The translations under genes were made by a program, and so were the position numbers. Source: Xanthomonas sp. DAR 35659 (lineage in GTDB: Bacteria > Pseudomonadota > Gammaproteobacteria > Xanthomonadales > Xanthomonadaceae). From it: DNA of 64,000 nt. The notes under the pieces were generated by a model. The model was not told the origin of the DNA and searched no databases. It worked only from the letters and a program-made list of their open reading frames with translations. The stretch is taken from assembly GCF_041242975.1 (NCBI RefSeq), contig NZ_CP162488.1, forward strand, positions 3,586,001 through 3,650,000. Direction: 5' to 3'. Positions 29,761 to 38,400 of the stretch are shown here, piece by piece; within the stretch, counting starts at the first letter, position 1; the number at the start of each line of letters is the position of its first letter.

Positions 29761-30602
29761 GCCTGCTGACCACGCTGACCTACGTCCTGCCGCACCGGCT
29801 GCTGTCGTCGCTGGCGCGGCGCCTGGCCTACTCGTCGCGACCCGGGCTGAAGCAGTGGCTGATCGACACCGTGGTGCGCCGCTTCGGCGTGAACCTAGCC
29901 GAGGCCGCCGAGCCCGATCCGCGCGCCTATCCGACCTTCAATGCCTTCTTCACCCGCGCGCTGCAGCCCGGCGCGCGCCTCGCCGATCCAGATCCGCAGG
30001 CGCTGCTGATGCCGGCCGACGGCCGCATCAGCCAGCTCGGCCGGATCGAGGACGGACGCATCTTCCAGGCCAAGGGCCAGTCGTTCACCGCCGCCGAGCT
30101 GCTCGGCGACGACGCGGCCGCGGCGCCGTTCGCCAACGGCCTGTACGCCACGGTGTATCTGTCCCCGCGCGACTACCACCGCGTGCACATGCCCTGGACC
30201 GGCACCCTGCGCGAGACCGTGCACGTGCCGGGCCGGCTGTTCAGCGTCGGCACCGACGCGGTGCGCAACGTACCGCGCCTGTTCGCGCGCAACGAGCGCC
30301 TGGTCTGCCATTTCGACACCGACTTCGGCCCGATGGTCTCGGTGATGGTCGGCGCGCTGCTGGTGTCCGGGGTGGAGACGGTGTGGAGCGGCGTGGAGAT
30401 CCCGCGCTACGGCGACCGCATCACCCGCAAGGATTGGCGCGGCAAGGGCATCGTGCTGGAGCGGTTCGCGGAGATGGCGCGCTTCAACTACGGCTCGACC
30501 GTGATCGTGCTGTTGCCGCCGGGCGTGGCCGCGTTCGATCCGGCGCTGGCCGCGGAATCGCCGGTGCGGCTGGGCCAGGCACTGGCGCGTCTGGTGCGCT
30601 GA
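29757..30602 (+). CDS. psd: Phosphatidylserine decarboxylase
   Basis: Psd makes phosphatidylethanolamine from phosphatidylserine at the inner membrane. The 281-residue proenzyme self-cleaves between Gly246 and Ser247 in [12 protein letters not shown], where the Ser becomes the pyruvoyl group; the usual LGST is YGST here. The self-processing triad partners are Asp88 (LMPADGR) and His144 ([10 protein letters not shown]). FNAFFTRAL is characteristic of the family. ATG overlaps the stop of the SCO1-like gene. A hairpin terminator follows eight bases after the stop. Confidence 0.95.
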   Translation: MSLLTTLTYVLPHRLLSSLARRLAYSSRPGLKQWLIDTVVRRFGVNLAEAAEPDPRAYPTFNAFFTRALQPGARLADPDPQALLMPADGRISQLGRIEDGRIFQAKGQSFTAAELLGDDAAAAPFANGLYATVYLSPRDYHRVHMPWTGTLRETVHVPGRLFSVGTDAVRNVPRLFARNERLVCHFDTDFGPMVSVMVGALLVSGVETVWSGVEIPRYGDRITRKDWRGKGIVLERFAEMARFNYGSTVIVLLPPGVAAFDPALAAESPVRLGQALARLVR

Positions 30603-30609
30603 GGCGTGC

Positions 30610-30630
30610 AGGGCCGCGTTGCGGCCCTTT
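30610..30630 (+). terminator. Intrinsic terminator-like hairpin after psd
   Basis: AGGGCCGC-GTT-GCGGCCCT forms a perfect eight-base-pair stem (30610-30617 with 30621-30628), followed by a short run of three T. The T tract is weak, but the position directly after psd fits transcription termination. Confidence 0.6.
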
Positions 30631-30646
30631 GTGGGGAGTGCAGTTA

Positions 30647-30786
30647 TGGGAGGGACTTCGGTCCCGACGCATGGACGGTGAGGTGCGGCCAACCTGTCGT
30701 TGACGACGGGAACGCCGCACACCCAACACTGCGGCCGCCGCACCCTCATCCGGCGCTACGCGTCACCTTCTCCCGGAAGGAGAAGG
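30647..30786. repeat. Composite intergenic repeat, copy 1
   Basis: The unit starts GGAGGGACTTCGGTCCCGAC (a small palindrome), continues GCATGGACGGTGAGG, and ends with CCGCCGCACCCTCATCCGGC and CACCTTCTCCCGGAAGGAGA (a second palindromic part). It matches the stretch at 30839-30982 along its whole length. Together the copies fill the psd-to-mltD convergent gap. Confidence 0.75.
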
Positions 30787-30838
30787 GATGGGATCGCGCC
30801 TGCGTCTTGCCGCTGATGGTGAAGCACAGCCCCCTACT

Positions 30839-30982
30839 GTAGGAGGGACTTCAGTCCCGACGCATTGACGGTGAAGGGCCGCAGGCTCTCAATGCATGGC
30901 CGAAACGCCATCCATCCGACACTGCAGCCGCCGCACCCTCATCCGGCGCTGCGCGCCACCTTCTCCCGGGAGAGAAGGCGTG
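30839..30982. repeat. Composite intergenic repeat, copy 2
   Basis: This is a second direct copy of the 30647-30786 unit (GGAGGGACTTCAGTCCCGAC, then GCATTGACGGTGAAGGGCC, then CCGCCGCACCCTCATCCGGC and CACCTTCTCCCGGGAGAGAA), with about 80% identity by eye. It ends next to the stop of the transglycosylase gene. The rest of 30603-30989 holds no gene. Confidence 0.75.
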
Positions 30983-30989
30983 CACGGCC

Positions 30990-32585
30990 TTATTTCTCGC
31001 AGCCCACCAGCTTCAGCGACTGGCCCGGCTTCAGCGCATAGCCCGGGGCGCGCAGGCCGTTGGCCTTGGCCAGTTCCTTCACCTCGCAGTCGTGGCGGTC
31101 GGCGATCCGGCCCAGGGTGTCGCCCTTGGCCACGCGGTAGCTGCGCACCTGCTTCTGCTTGGGCTTGGCCGGCGCCGGCCGGCCGGTGGCCACCGTGGTC
31201 GGCACGCCGGCAACCGGGCTGACATCGCCCACCGCCACGTTGCCGGTGAGGTCGGCCGCCGGCGTGCTGCTGCGGATCGCGGCGTTGACGTCGGCGGTGA
31301 TCAGCGCGCGCGCCAGGTCGGCGCGCGGGCCGCTGACGCAGTAGCGGTTGTACAGCCCGACGATCTTGGTCGTGGCGTTGATGGTCACCCCGGCCGGGAT
31401 CCAGCCATCGGGTTCGTAGCGCGGGTTGAGGTTGCGCAGCGCGCGCATGTAGCCGTCGCGGGTGCCATCGCTGCCCAGGCAGATGGTCAGTTCGTAGATC
31501 GTGGTCGACTTGGCCAGGCGCAGCGTGGCCGGCTGCGCGTTGATCTTCGGGAACGCCACACCGTACTGCTGCGGGTGCAGGAAGATCCAGGCCGCGGCAA
31601 TCACCATCGGCACGTAGTCCTTGGTCTCGGCCGGGAACTGGTTGTACACCTGGGCATCCCAGAAACTGCGCCCCTGCATCTGGTTGAACACGCGCGCCGC
31701 GCGGCCCTCGCCGCCGTTGTAGCCGGCCAGCGACAGCTCGATGCTGCGATTGAGCTCGGCCATGCGCTCGTTGATGTACACCGCGCTGGCCTCGGCGGCG
31801 CTGCGCGCGTCGTAGCGGGTATCGAAGCCGGTACCGTCCGGACCCAGCCCGAAGCGGCGCCCGGTGGCGGGCATGAACTGCATCAGCCCGGCGGCGCCAA
31901 CCCGCGAATTGGCATGCACGCGGCCGTTGGATTCCTTGGCGATGATGCCGAACAGCAGCGCTTCCGGAAGGCCGCGTTTTTCCCATTCCGGCCACATGAT
32001 CGCGCGCAGGTTCTGGTAGTTCTCGTAGCTGTTCATCAGCGACGGGCGCATGTCGGTGAGCCAGCGGCGGATGCCGGCCTGCACCGCCGGGTTGTACTCG
32101 ACCATGGCATCGAAGGCGTGGCGCTGGTCGTTGAGCAAGCTGGCCGCGCGCGCGGCCTCCGGCACGTCCGCGGCCAGCGGGCTGATGTGGTCGGGATCGG
32201 CCTGCAGCGGCGCGGCGCCATCGTCCACCGCATCCGCGTCGGTCGCCGCCCCCTGCGCATCGGCCTTGGCCTTCAGCAGGCGCTTGTACGCGCCCAGGTA
32301 GGTGCCGACCTGGCAACCGCGCTGCTTGATGCAGGCGTCGACCACGTCCTCGATGTCCTCCAGCGCCGCGTCGCTCTCCTGGCTGCCCTTTGGGTCGCTG
32401 TTGCCGACCAGCACCATGGCGTCGTTGTAGCGCTTCTCGGCCGCCGCCAGGCGCTGGTCGAGCACGGCGATGGCGGCCTTGTCGCGGGCGGAGACGCGTT
32501 CGGCGTGGGCGGTGGGCGCGGCGCAGGCCAGCGCCAAGGCAGCCACGGCGGGCCATCCATGGGTGATACGGAACGAAGGGAGCAT
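30990..32585 (-). CDS. MltD-like membrane-bound lytic murein transglycosylase
   Basis: This 531-residue periplasmic enzyme cleaves peptidoglycan between MurNAc and GlcNAc to leave anhydromuropeptides. After a signal peptide (MLPSFRITHGWPAVAALALA, ending in TAHA), an N-terminal helical region runs to about residue 170. The SLT (GH23) domain follows with the catalytic Glu near residue 218 in GIIAKESNGRVHANSRVGAA, then GLMQFMPATGRRFGL and LSLAGYNGGEGR. One LysM domain (YRVAKGDTLGRIADRHDCEV) ends the protein; E. coli MltD has two. The frame is open far upstream, but the signal peptide fixes the start at 32585. Confidence 0.9.
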   Translation of the reverse strand: MLPSFRITHGWPAVAALALACAAPTAHAERVSARDKAAIAVLDQRLAAAEKRYNDAMVLVGNSDPKGSQESDAALEDIEDVVDACIKQRGCQVGTYLGAYKRLLKAKADAQGAATDADAVDDGAAPLQADPDHISPLAADVPEAARAASLLNDQRHAFDAMVEYNPAVQAGIRRWLTDMRPSLMNSYENYQNLRAIMWPEWEKRGLPEALLFGIIAKESNGRVHANSRVGAAGLMQFMPATGRRFGLGPDGTGFDTRYDARSAAEASAVYINERMAELNRSIELSLAGYNGGEGRAARVFNQMQGRSFWDAQVYNQFPAETKDYVPMVIAAAWIFLHPQQYGVAFPKINAQPATLRLAKSTTIYELTICLGSDGTRDGYMRALRNLNPRYEPDGWIPAGVTINATTKIVGLYNRYCVSGPRADLARALITADVNAAIRSSTPAADLTGNVAVGDVSPVAGVPTTVATGRPAPAKPKQKQVRSYRVAKGDTLGRIADRHDCEVKELAKANGLRAPGYALKPGQSLKLVGCEK

Positions 32586-32763
32586 GAGCGGACGCGACGA
32601 CGGAAAGGCCGCAGGGTAGCCGCCGCCGTCGCATCGCGGCAAGGTCGGAGGTGCGCCAACAGCCCCTCGGCGGGGCATCCATTCATCGCCGCGGGCGGCC
32701 CGGGCGGCGAGCGGGCGCCGGCGCGAACGCCTAGAATCCGCCCACCTCACCGCGGAGCTGTTC
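32586..32763. promoter_or_regulatory. Divergent promoter region mltD-like / HerA-like gene
   Basis: The 178 bases between outward-facing genes must carry both promoters. CCTAGAATCC near 32730 is a weak -10-like string for the plus-strand gene; the rest is GC-rich. Confidence 0.35.
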
Positions 32764-34269
32764 ATGGACCCGATCCTGCTGGGCAAAGGCGTGACCGACG
32801 ACATCGCGGTGCTGCTGCAGCCGCGGCTGGGCAATCGCCATGGCCTGGTCGCCGGGGCCACCGGCACCGGCAAGACCGTGACCCTGATGACCCTGGCCGA
32901 AGGCTTCTCGCGGATCGGTGTGCCGGTGTTCATGGCCGACGTGAAGGGCGACGTGGCCGGACTGGCGGTCGCCGGCGACGGCAGCGAAAAAGTGCTGCAG
33001 CGCGCCAAGGACATCGGCGTGGCCGACTACGCCCCGGCCGCCAACCCGGTGGTGTTCTGGGACCTGTACGGCCAGCTCGGGCATCCGGTGCGCACCACCG
33101 TCAGCGAAATGGGGCCGACCCTGCTGGCGCGAATCCTGGAACTCAACGACACCCAGGCCGGCGTGCTCGATATCGTGTTCAAGCTGGCCGACGACCGCGG
33201 CCTGCTGCTGCTCGACCTGGACGACCTGCGCGCGCTGCTGGCGCTGGTCGCCGAGGAGCGCAAGGACATCTCCACCGAATACGGCCTGGTCAGCGCACCG
33301 TCGGTGGCGGCGATCCAGCGCGCGCTGCTGCGCCTGGCGCAGGACGGCGGCGAAGGCTTCTTCGGCGAGCCGGCGCTGGACCTGGCCGACGTGATGCGCG
33401 TGGGCAGCGATGGCCGCGGCGTGATCGGCATCCTCGCCGCCGCGCAACTGGTGCTCAAGCCGCGCCTGTATTCCACCTTCCTGTTATGGCTGCTGTCGGA
33501 ACTGTTCGAGCGGCTGCCGGAAGTGGGCGACCTGGACAAACCCAAGCTGGTGTTCGTGTTCGATGAGGCGCACCTGTTGTTCGACGACGCGCCGCCGGCG
33601 CTGGTGCAGCGCATCGAGCAGGTGGTGCGGCTGATCCGCTCCAAGGGCGTGGGCGTGTACTTCTGCTCGCAGTTCCCCGACGACGTACCGGACAACATCC
33701 TCGGCCAGCTCGGCAACCGCGTGCAGCACGCGCTGCGCGCCTACACCCCGCGCGACCAGAAGGCGGTGCGCACCGCGGCCGAGACCTTCGTCGCCAACCC
33801 CAAGCTGGACGTGGCCAAGACCATCGCCCAGCTCGGCACCGGCGAAGCCCTGGTATCCACGCTGCAGGACAAGGGCGTGCCGGCGCCGGTGCAGCAGACC
33901 CTGATCGCGCCGCCACGCTGCCGCATGGGCGCCATCACCGACGCCGAACGCGCGCAGGTGCGCGCCGGCAGCGTGGTCGGCCATCGCTACGACACCGCGG
34001 TCAACCGCGAGTCGGCGGCGGAGCTGCTCGCGCGCCGGGTCGAACAGGCGGCCTGCACCGCCGCCGCGCCGGCGGCGCGCACCCGCGAGCAGGACGAGGC
34101 GCAGGACAGCGGCTTCGGCCAGGCGGTCAAGGACGCGGTGTTCGGCACCAAGCGCCGCCAGGGCATGCTGGAAACCATGGCCAAGCAGACCTCGCGCACC
34201 ATCGGCAACCGCATCGGCCAGCAGATCGTGCGCGGCATCTTCGGCAGCATCTTCGGCGGCAAGCGCTGA
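32764..34269 (+). CDS. HerA/YjgR-like ATPase (DUF853)
   Basis: This 501-residue P-loop ATPase of the HerA-FtsK superfamily matches E. coli YjgR in layout. Walker A is GATGTGKT at residues 31-38 and Walker B is VFVFDEAHLLF with Asp267-Glu268. GVGVYFCSQFPDDVPDNILG and GNRVQHALRAYTPRDQKAV are typical of the DUF853 C-terminal part. The end is basic and Gly-rich (RGIFGSIFGGKR). The cellular role is unknown; a DNA-translocating pump is inferred from the superfamily. It stands alone, upstream of the graspetide cluster. Confidence 0.9.
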   Translation: MDPILLGKGVTDDIAVLLQPRLGNRHGLVAGATGTGKTVTLMTLAEGFSRIGVPVFMADVKGDVAGLAVAGDGSEKVLQRAKDIGVADYAPAANPVVFWDLYGQLGHPVRTTVSEMGPTLLARILELNDTQAGVLDIVFKLADDRGLLLLDLDDLRALLALVAEERKDISTEYGLVSAPSVAAIQRALLRLAQDGGEGFFGEPALDLADVMRVGSDGRGVIGILAAAQLVLKPRLYSTFLLWLLSELFERLPEVGDLDKPKLVFVFDEAHLLFDDAPPALVQRIEQVVRLIRSKGVGVYFCSQFPDDVPDNILGQLGNRVQHALRAYTPRDQKAVRTAAETFVANPKLDVAKTIAQLGTGEALVSTLQDKGVPAPVQQTLIAPPRCRMGAITDAERAQVRAGSVVGHRYDTAVNRESAAELLARRVEQAACTAAAPAARTREQDEAQDSGFGQAVKDAVFGTKRRQGMLETMAKQTSRTIGNRIGQQIVRGIFGSIFGGKR

Positions 34270-34740
34270 GCGTGGCGAATCGAACTACGGTCTGCGTGGC
34301 ACCTGCGCGGATGCGTCCACGATGCGGCCCTTGCTACGGGAGCGGCGCGACGGAGATCTATCACGCGCGGAGCGCGACCGTTCCAGTCGGTGTCATGCGC
34401 GCCCCTCGTTGATCTGCGCGCACTCCTCGCGCTTCATTCGTTTGCTGCATCGCAAGATCAACGGTCGCCGCTGAGGTGGCGTACGCCTCTCCGCACCACT
34501 GCGGCCAGCACATCATGCCCTCGATGGAAATCGCCTCGAACGCCGGCTGGCGCGCGATCTCGCGTAAATGCGCATTGTTCGAAGTCCGTGGCTGGACTGA
34601 ACGTCCTCGTCCTACCGGCACGCCCCCGCTTGACGCACCCAACTGCGACTGCTAGAACGACAGCGCCTGAATTAGTCTATTTGGGCAAGATGGAAGGCGC
34701 TTAATTCACCAGGATTGGTTTCGTTACAGTCGAGAAAAGG
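34270..34740. other. Intergenic region before the graspetide cluster
   Basis: This 471-base stretch is visibly less GC-rich than the flanking housekeeping DNA. A minus-strand frame at 34361-34642 (about 93 residues, containing LREIARQPAFEAISIEGMMC) could be a small gene or a decayed remnant, but it has no ribosome-binding site and I recognise no family. The last 60 bases before the HlyD gene, with TGAATTAGTCTATTTGGGCA, are the most promoter-like. The boundary of an acquired segment probably lies here. Confidence 0.45.
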
Positions 34741-36030
34741 ATGTCGGACGACTTGTTCCGCAAGGAAGCCGTAGATTCGCAACGCAGCGGACTACTGGGC
34801 AGTATCTTTTTCCAGGCCCCGCGATTGGGCTGGGTATTCTTTGGCATCGGCGCAGCGACCATCGTCGCGATTTTCGCGTTTCTGTTCTTCGGCCACTACA
34901 CGCGCCGCCAGACGATCGAAGGAACGCTGGTGCCCAGCACCGGGCTGCTGGTGCAGACCACGCCCGCCGCTGGCGTGATCGGACGCGTGCTGGTGCGCGA
35001 AGGCGAACGCGTGCACGCCGGGCAGCCGCTCATCGAGATCTCGCTCAAGCAGGAAAGCACGCTGCTGGGCGACACGCAGCAACGCATCGCCGACCAGCTC
35101 GACGTCAAGCAAAGCCGCCTGCATTCGGACTTGGCCGAACAGCAACGCATCTCGCAGCAACAGCAGCGGGATCTACGGGTGCAACTGGAGATGCTGCGCC
35201 AGCAGGTCGCCCAGAAGCAGACGCAAACCGAGCTGCAGCAGCAACGCGCGGACAACTCCATGGCGCTGTACAAGCAATGGTCCGGCGTGGCGGAAGACGG
35301 GATCATCAGCAAGGTGCAGCTGGCGCAGCAACGGGACATCGCGCTGCAGAACCTGTCTCAGCTCAACGACCTGAAGAGCCAGGTGCTGCAATTGAAGCAG
35401 CAAGCGGAGCAAGTGAGCGCAGAACTGATCCAACTGCCCTCCTCCGCTGCGCGCCAGCGCAACGAGACCGAACGCCAGCTCGCCGACGTCAGGCAGTCGA
35501 TGGCGAGCAATGCCGCGCAGAGCTCGGCCCTGGTTCGCGCCTCCGCCGACGGCATCGTCGCGAACGTGCTGATCCACCCAGGCCAGGCCATCAAGGAGCA
35601 GCAATCGCTGTTGACCGTGCTTGCGGCCGATACCACGCTGCGGGCCGAGCTGTGGATGCCCTCGCAGGCCATTGGCTTCGTGCGCCCGGGCAAACCCGTG
35701 CTGATCCGGTACCGCGCCTTTCCCTATCAGAAATTCGGCCAGTACCTGGGCCGCATAGAATCGGTGTCGCGCAGCGCCACCTCGCCCAGCGAGATCAGCG
35801 CCCTGCTGGGCCAGCAAATCGCCGAACCGCGTTATCGCGTGGAGGTGGCGCTGGACCATCAGCAGGTCGACGCATACGGACGCAAGGAGCCGCTCAAGCC
35901 CGGCATGACCCTGGAGGCGAGCGTCCTGCTGGATCGGCGCCGCCTGATCGAATGGCTGTTCGAGCCGCTGTACGAATTCGCTCCCGGCGTGCACGGCGAT
36001 CGGATCGCGGACCTGGGCGCAGCCCGATGA
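34741..36030 (+). CDS. HlyD-family membrane fusion protein of a peptide exporter
   Basis: This 429-residue periplasmic adaptor links an inner-membrane ABC exporter to an outer-membrane channel. It has a short cytoplasmic N-terminus and a membrane helix at about 29-53 (LGWVFFGIGAATIVAIFAFL). A lipoyl-like half motif follows (GVIGRVLVREGERVHAGQPL), then a long coiled coil at about 105-245 rich in Gln (SDLAEQQRISQQQQRDLRVQ). The second lipoyl half is RASADGIVANVLIHPGQAIK, followed by a beta-barrel domain. Its stop overlaps the start of the ABC transporter gene (ATGATG), so the two are coupled. It is of the bacteriocin/microcin export type (CvaA-like), and the partner TolC is not encoded here. 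Confidence 0.92.
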   Translation: MSDDLFRKEAVDSQRSGLLGSIFFQAPRLGWVFFGIGAATIVAIFAFLFFGHYTRRQTIEGTLVPSTGLLVQTTPAAGVIGRVLVREGERVHAGQPLIEISLKQESTLLGDTQQRIADQLDVKQSRLHSDLAEQQRISQQQQRDLRVQLEMLRQQVAQKQTQTELQQQRADNSMALYKQWSGVAEDGIISKVQLAQQRDIALQNLSQLNDLKSQVLQLKQQAEQVSAELIQLPSSAARQRNETERQLADVRQSMASNAAQSSALVRASADGIVANVLIHPGQAIKEQQSLLTVLAADTTLRAELWMPSQAIGFVRPGKPVLIRYRAFPYQKFGQYLGRIESVSRSATSPSEISALLGQQIAEPRYRVEVALDHQQVDAYGRKEPLKPGMTLEASVLLDRRRLIEWLFEPLYEFAPGVHGDRIADLGAAR

Positions 36031-38132
36031 TGGAGGCCGCGGCTCTGCCGAATTGGCACCAGCGGCGCGCACTGCCGCTGGTGCTGCAGACCGAAACCGC
36101 CGAGTGCGGGCTGGCCTGCCTGGCGATGATCGGCTGCTTCCACGGACATGAAGTGGACTTGGTCAGCCTAAGACACCGCTTCAGCACATCGATGCAAGGC
36201 GTCCACCTGGCCAGACTCATCGAGATCGCCGATGCGCTCGGCTTCGAGTCGCGCCCGCTGCGGGTGGAACTGGAGGACCTGCCGCAGGCCCAACTGCCGT
36301 GCATCCTGCATTGGGACTTGAATCACTTCGTGGTCCTCAAGCGCGTCTCCCGCCGCGGGCTGTACATCCATGATCCGGCGCACGGCCGGCGCTTCGTGCC
36401 CATCAAGGAAGCGGGCAAGCACTTCACCGGCATCCTGCTCGAACTGACTCCGGGGCACGACTTCACCATCGTGCGTGAGCGGCAACACATCCCGCTGCAA
36501 GCGCTCACCGGCCGGTTGGTGGGTTTGCCGAAAGTGCTCATGCAGGTTCTGGGGCTGGCAGTGGCGATCGAGCTGCTGACGCTCATCCTTCCGTTCCAGA
36601 TGCAGTGGATCCTGGACCAGGTCATGCTGTCGGCGGATCGCGGCTTGCTGTTGCTGATGACATTCGGCTTCCTTGCGATCGTCGTGCTCTCCGCCGGCCT
36701 GAGCATCGCCCGCGCCTGGATCATCAGCTGGCTCGGCGCGACCTTGAACACGCAGTGGATCGGCAATCTCTTCAGCCACTTGCTGAAGCTGCCCATGGAC
36801 TTCTTCGAAAAGCGGCAGATGGGCGACCTGCTTTCTCGCTTTTCCTCCATCCATGCGATACAGAACACGCTGACCGGCAGCTTCATCGAGGCCGTGCTCG
36901 ATGGCGTCATGGGCGCCCTGGCCCTGGCCGTCCTGTTCCTGTACAGCGCCGAACTCACGCTCCTGGTGCTGGCGGCCGTGATGACCTACGTGGCGATGCG
37001 CTGGATGATGTATCGCAAGCTATGGCGACTCAACGAGGAGCAACTGGTCTACTGGGCGCGGCAACAGAGCGAACTGATGGAGTCGGTGCGGGGCGTGCAA
37101 GCCATCAAGCTCGCCAACAAGCAGAGCCAGCGACGCGCGCGCCTGACCAACGCCACCTTGGCGGCCAACCAGAGGGAAATGCAGGCGCAGCGGATCACCC
37201 TGATCTTCGGCGTGCTCAACCGCAGCTTCTTCTCCATCCAGCGGGTGCTGCTGCTGTCGCTGGGCGCCTACCTGGCCCTGAAGGGACAATTCTCGGTCGG
37301 CATGCTGGTCGCCTATCTCGCCTACGCGGACCAGTTCGCTACGAAAGCCCACAGCCTGATCGACAAGATCGTCGATTTCCGCATGTTGCGCCTGCACGCC
37401 GAACGCATTTCGGACGTGGCGTTGGCGGCGCCGGAAAAGCACACGCAGAGCAGCTACAGCGGCCCGGAGCCGGACGCGCGGATCACGGTGAAGGGACTGG
37501 GCTTCCGTTACTCGCAGGGAGACCCGTGGCTGTTCCGCGATCTGAACCTGGAGTTCCGTGCAGGTGAGTCGGTGGCGGTCGTCGGACCCAGCGGCTACGG
37601 AAAGAGCACGCTGGCCAAGCTCCTGGTGGGCTTGCTCGAACCCAGCGAAGGCTGCATCGAGATCGACGGGATCGACATCCGGCGATTCGGCCTGGACAAC
37701 TACCGCCGCCTGCTGGGTGTGGTCATGCAGGACGACGCGCTGTTCGCGGGCAGCGTCGCCGCCAACATCGCGCTCTTCGACGATGCGGCGCAGATGGACG
37801 CGATCGTGGCCGCCGCGACGCTGGCCGATATCCACCGCGACGTCATGGCGATGCCGATGGGATACGAGTCGTTGATCGGCGATATGGGCGCCGCCCTGTC
37901 CGGTGGGCAGCGGCAACGCCTGGTCCTGGCGCGCGCGCTGTACCGCAAGCCGAGGATCCTGGTGCTGGATGAGGCAACCAGCCACCTGGACGTCAAGACC
38001 GAGCAGACCATCAACCAGGCAATCTCCGGCATGCGCATGACCCGCATCATGTTCGCGCATCGCCCCGAGACCATTGCCAGCGCCGATCGTATCGTCGACA
38101 TGGAACAGCTTGCGGGAGCGCGCGATGCATAA
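36027..38132 (+). CDS. Peptidase-containing ABC transporter (C39, bacteriocin/RiPP exporter)
   Basis: This 701-residue PCAT removes a double-glycine leader and exports the mature peptide. The N-terminal C39 peptidase has oxyanion Gln21, catalytic Cys27 (QTETAECGLACLAMIG), His100 (WDLNHFVVLK) and Asp116 (YIHDPAHG), all intact. The membrane domain spans about 160-440. The ATPase domain has Walker A GPSGYGKST at 520-528, the signature LSGGQRQR at 624-631, Walker B ILVLDEATSHLD and an H-loop in MFAHRPETI. The predicted substrate is the precursor at 39679-39867, whose leader ends in Gly-Gly. The gene is coupled to the HlyD gene upstream. Confidence 0.95.
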   Translation: MMEAAALPNWHQRRALPLVLQTETAECGLACLAMIGCFHGHEVDLVSLRHRFSTSMQGVHLARLIEIADALGFESRPLRVELEDLPQAQLPCILHWDLNHFVVLKRVSRRGLYIHDPAHGRRFVPIKEAGKHFTGILLELTPGHDFTIVRERQHIPLQALTGRLVGLPKVLMQVLGLAVAIELLTLILPFQMQWILDQVMLSADRGLLLLMTFGFLAIVVLSAGLSIARAWIISWLGATLNTQWIGNLFSHLLKLPMDFFEKRQMGDLLSRFSSIHAIQNTLTGSFIEAVLDGVMGALALAVLFLYSAELTLLVLAAVMTYVAMRWMMYRKLWRLNEEQLVYWARQQSELMESVRGVQAIKLANKQSQRRARLTNATLAANQREMQAQRITLIFGVLNRSFFSIQRVLLLSLGAYLALKGQFSVGMLVAYLAYADQFATKAHSLIDKIVDFRMLRLHAERISDVALAAPEKHTQSSYSGPEPDARITVKGLGFRYSQGDPWLFRDLNLEFRAGESVAVVGPSGYGKSTLAKLLVGLLEPSEGCIEIDGIDIRRFGLDNYRRLLGVVMQDDALFAGSVAANIALFDDAAQMDAIVAAATLADIHRDVMAMPMGYESLIGDMGAALSGGQRQRLVLARALYRKPRILVLDEATSHLDVKTEQTINQAISGMRMTRIMFAHRPETIASADRIVDMEQLAGARDA

Positions 38133-38382
38133 CGAACGCGCCGACGAAATCGCGTCTAGACGTCTGGCCGTCACTCCGAATTGCGGGGGACCGCTGCACG
38201 GCACCGAAACGGCACCGAGGCGACCGGCGTGGGCGAGGACACAGAACCGTACAAGCGCAAACAGAACTGTTGCCAGGCCGTCGCGGCGTCCGGTTCGCGA
38301 AGCTTTTGCCGCGACACCGCTTGCTTGGGCCCTGCTCAGGCAATCCCAGCGGCAATTCAAAACGGAAGATTTCGCTATTTGA
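38125..38382 (+). CDS. Possible small ORF overlapping the transporter 3' end
   Basis: ATG at 38125 overlaps the last eight bases of the transporter gene and opens an 85-codon frame (MHNERADEIASRRLAVTPNC to KTEDFAI). The peptide is Arg/Thr/Ala-rich with one Cys and no recognised motif or double-glycine site. Coupled position supports translation, while the composition looks like a chance frame. The 268 bases between the transporter and ligase genes hold nothing else that I recognise. Confidence 0.25.
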   Translation: MHNERADEIASRRLAVTPNCGGPLHGTETAPRRPAWARTQNRTSANRTVARPSRRPVREAFAATPLAWALLRQSQRQFKTEDFAI

Positions 38383-38400
38383 CAAGGAGTGGGGTGACCC

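Noticed and set aside
34666..34704. Peptide end PELVYLGKMEGA upstream of the HlyD gene, resembling the PxLxxxG motif of lasso-peptide leaders
   Set aside because: The frame stops right after the motif with no core, has no good start, and no lasso cyclase genes are present; a 12-residue resemblance is not enough.
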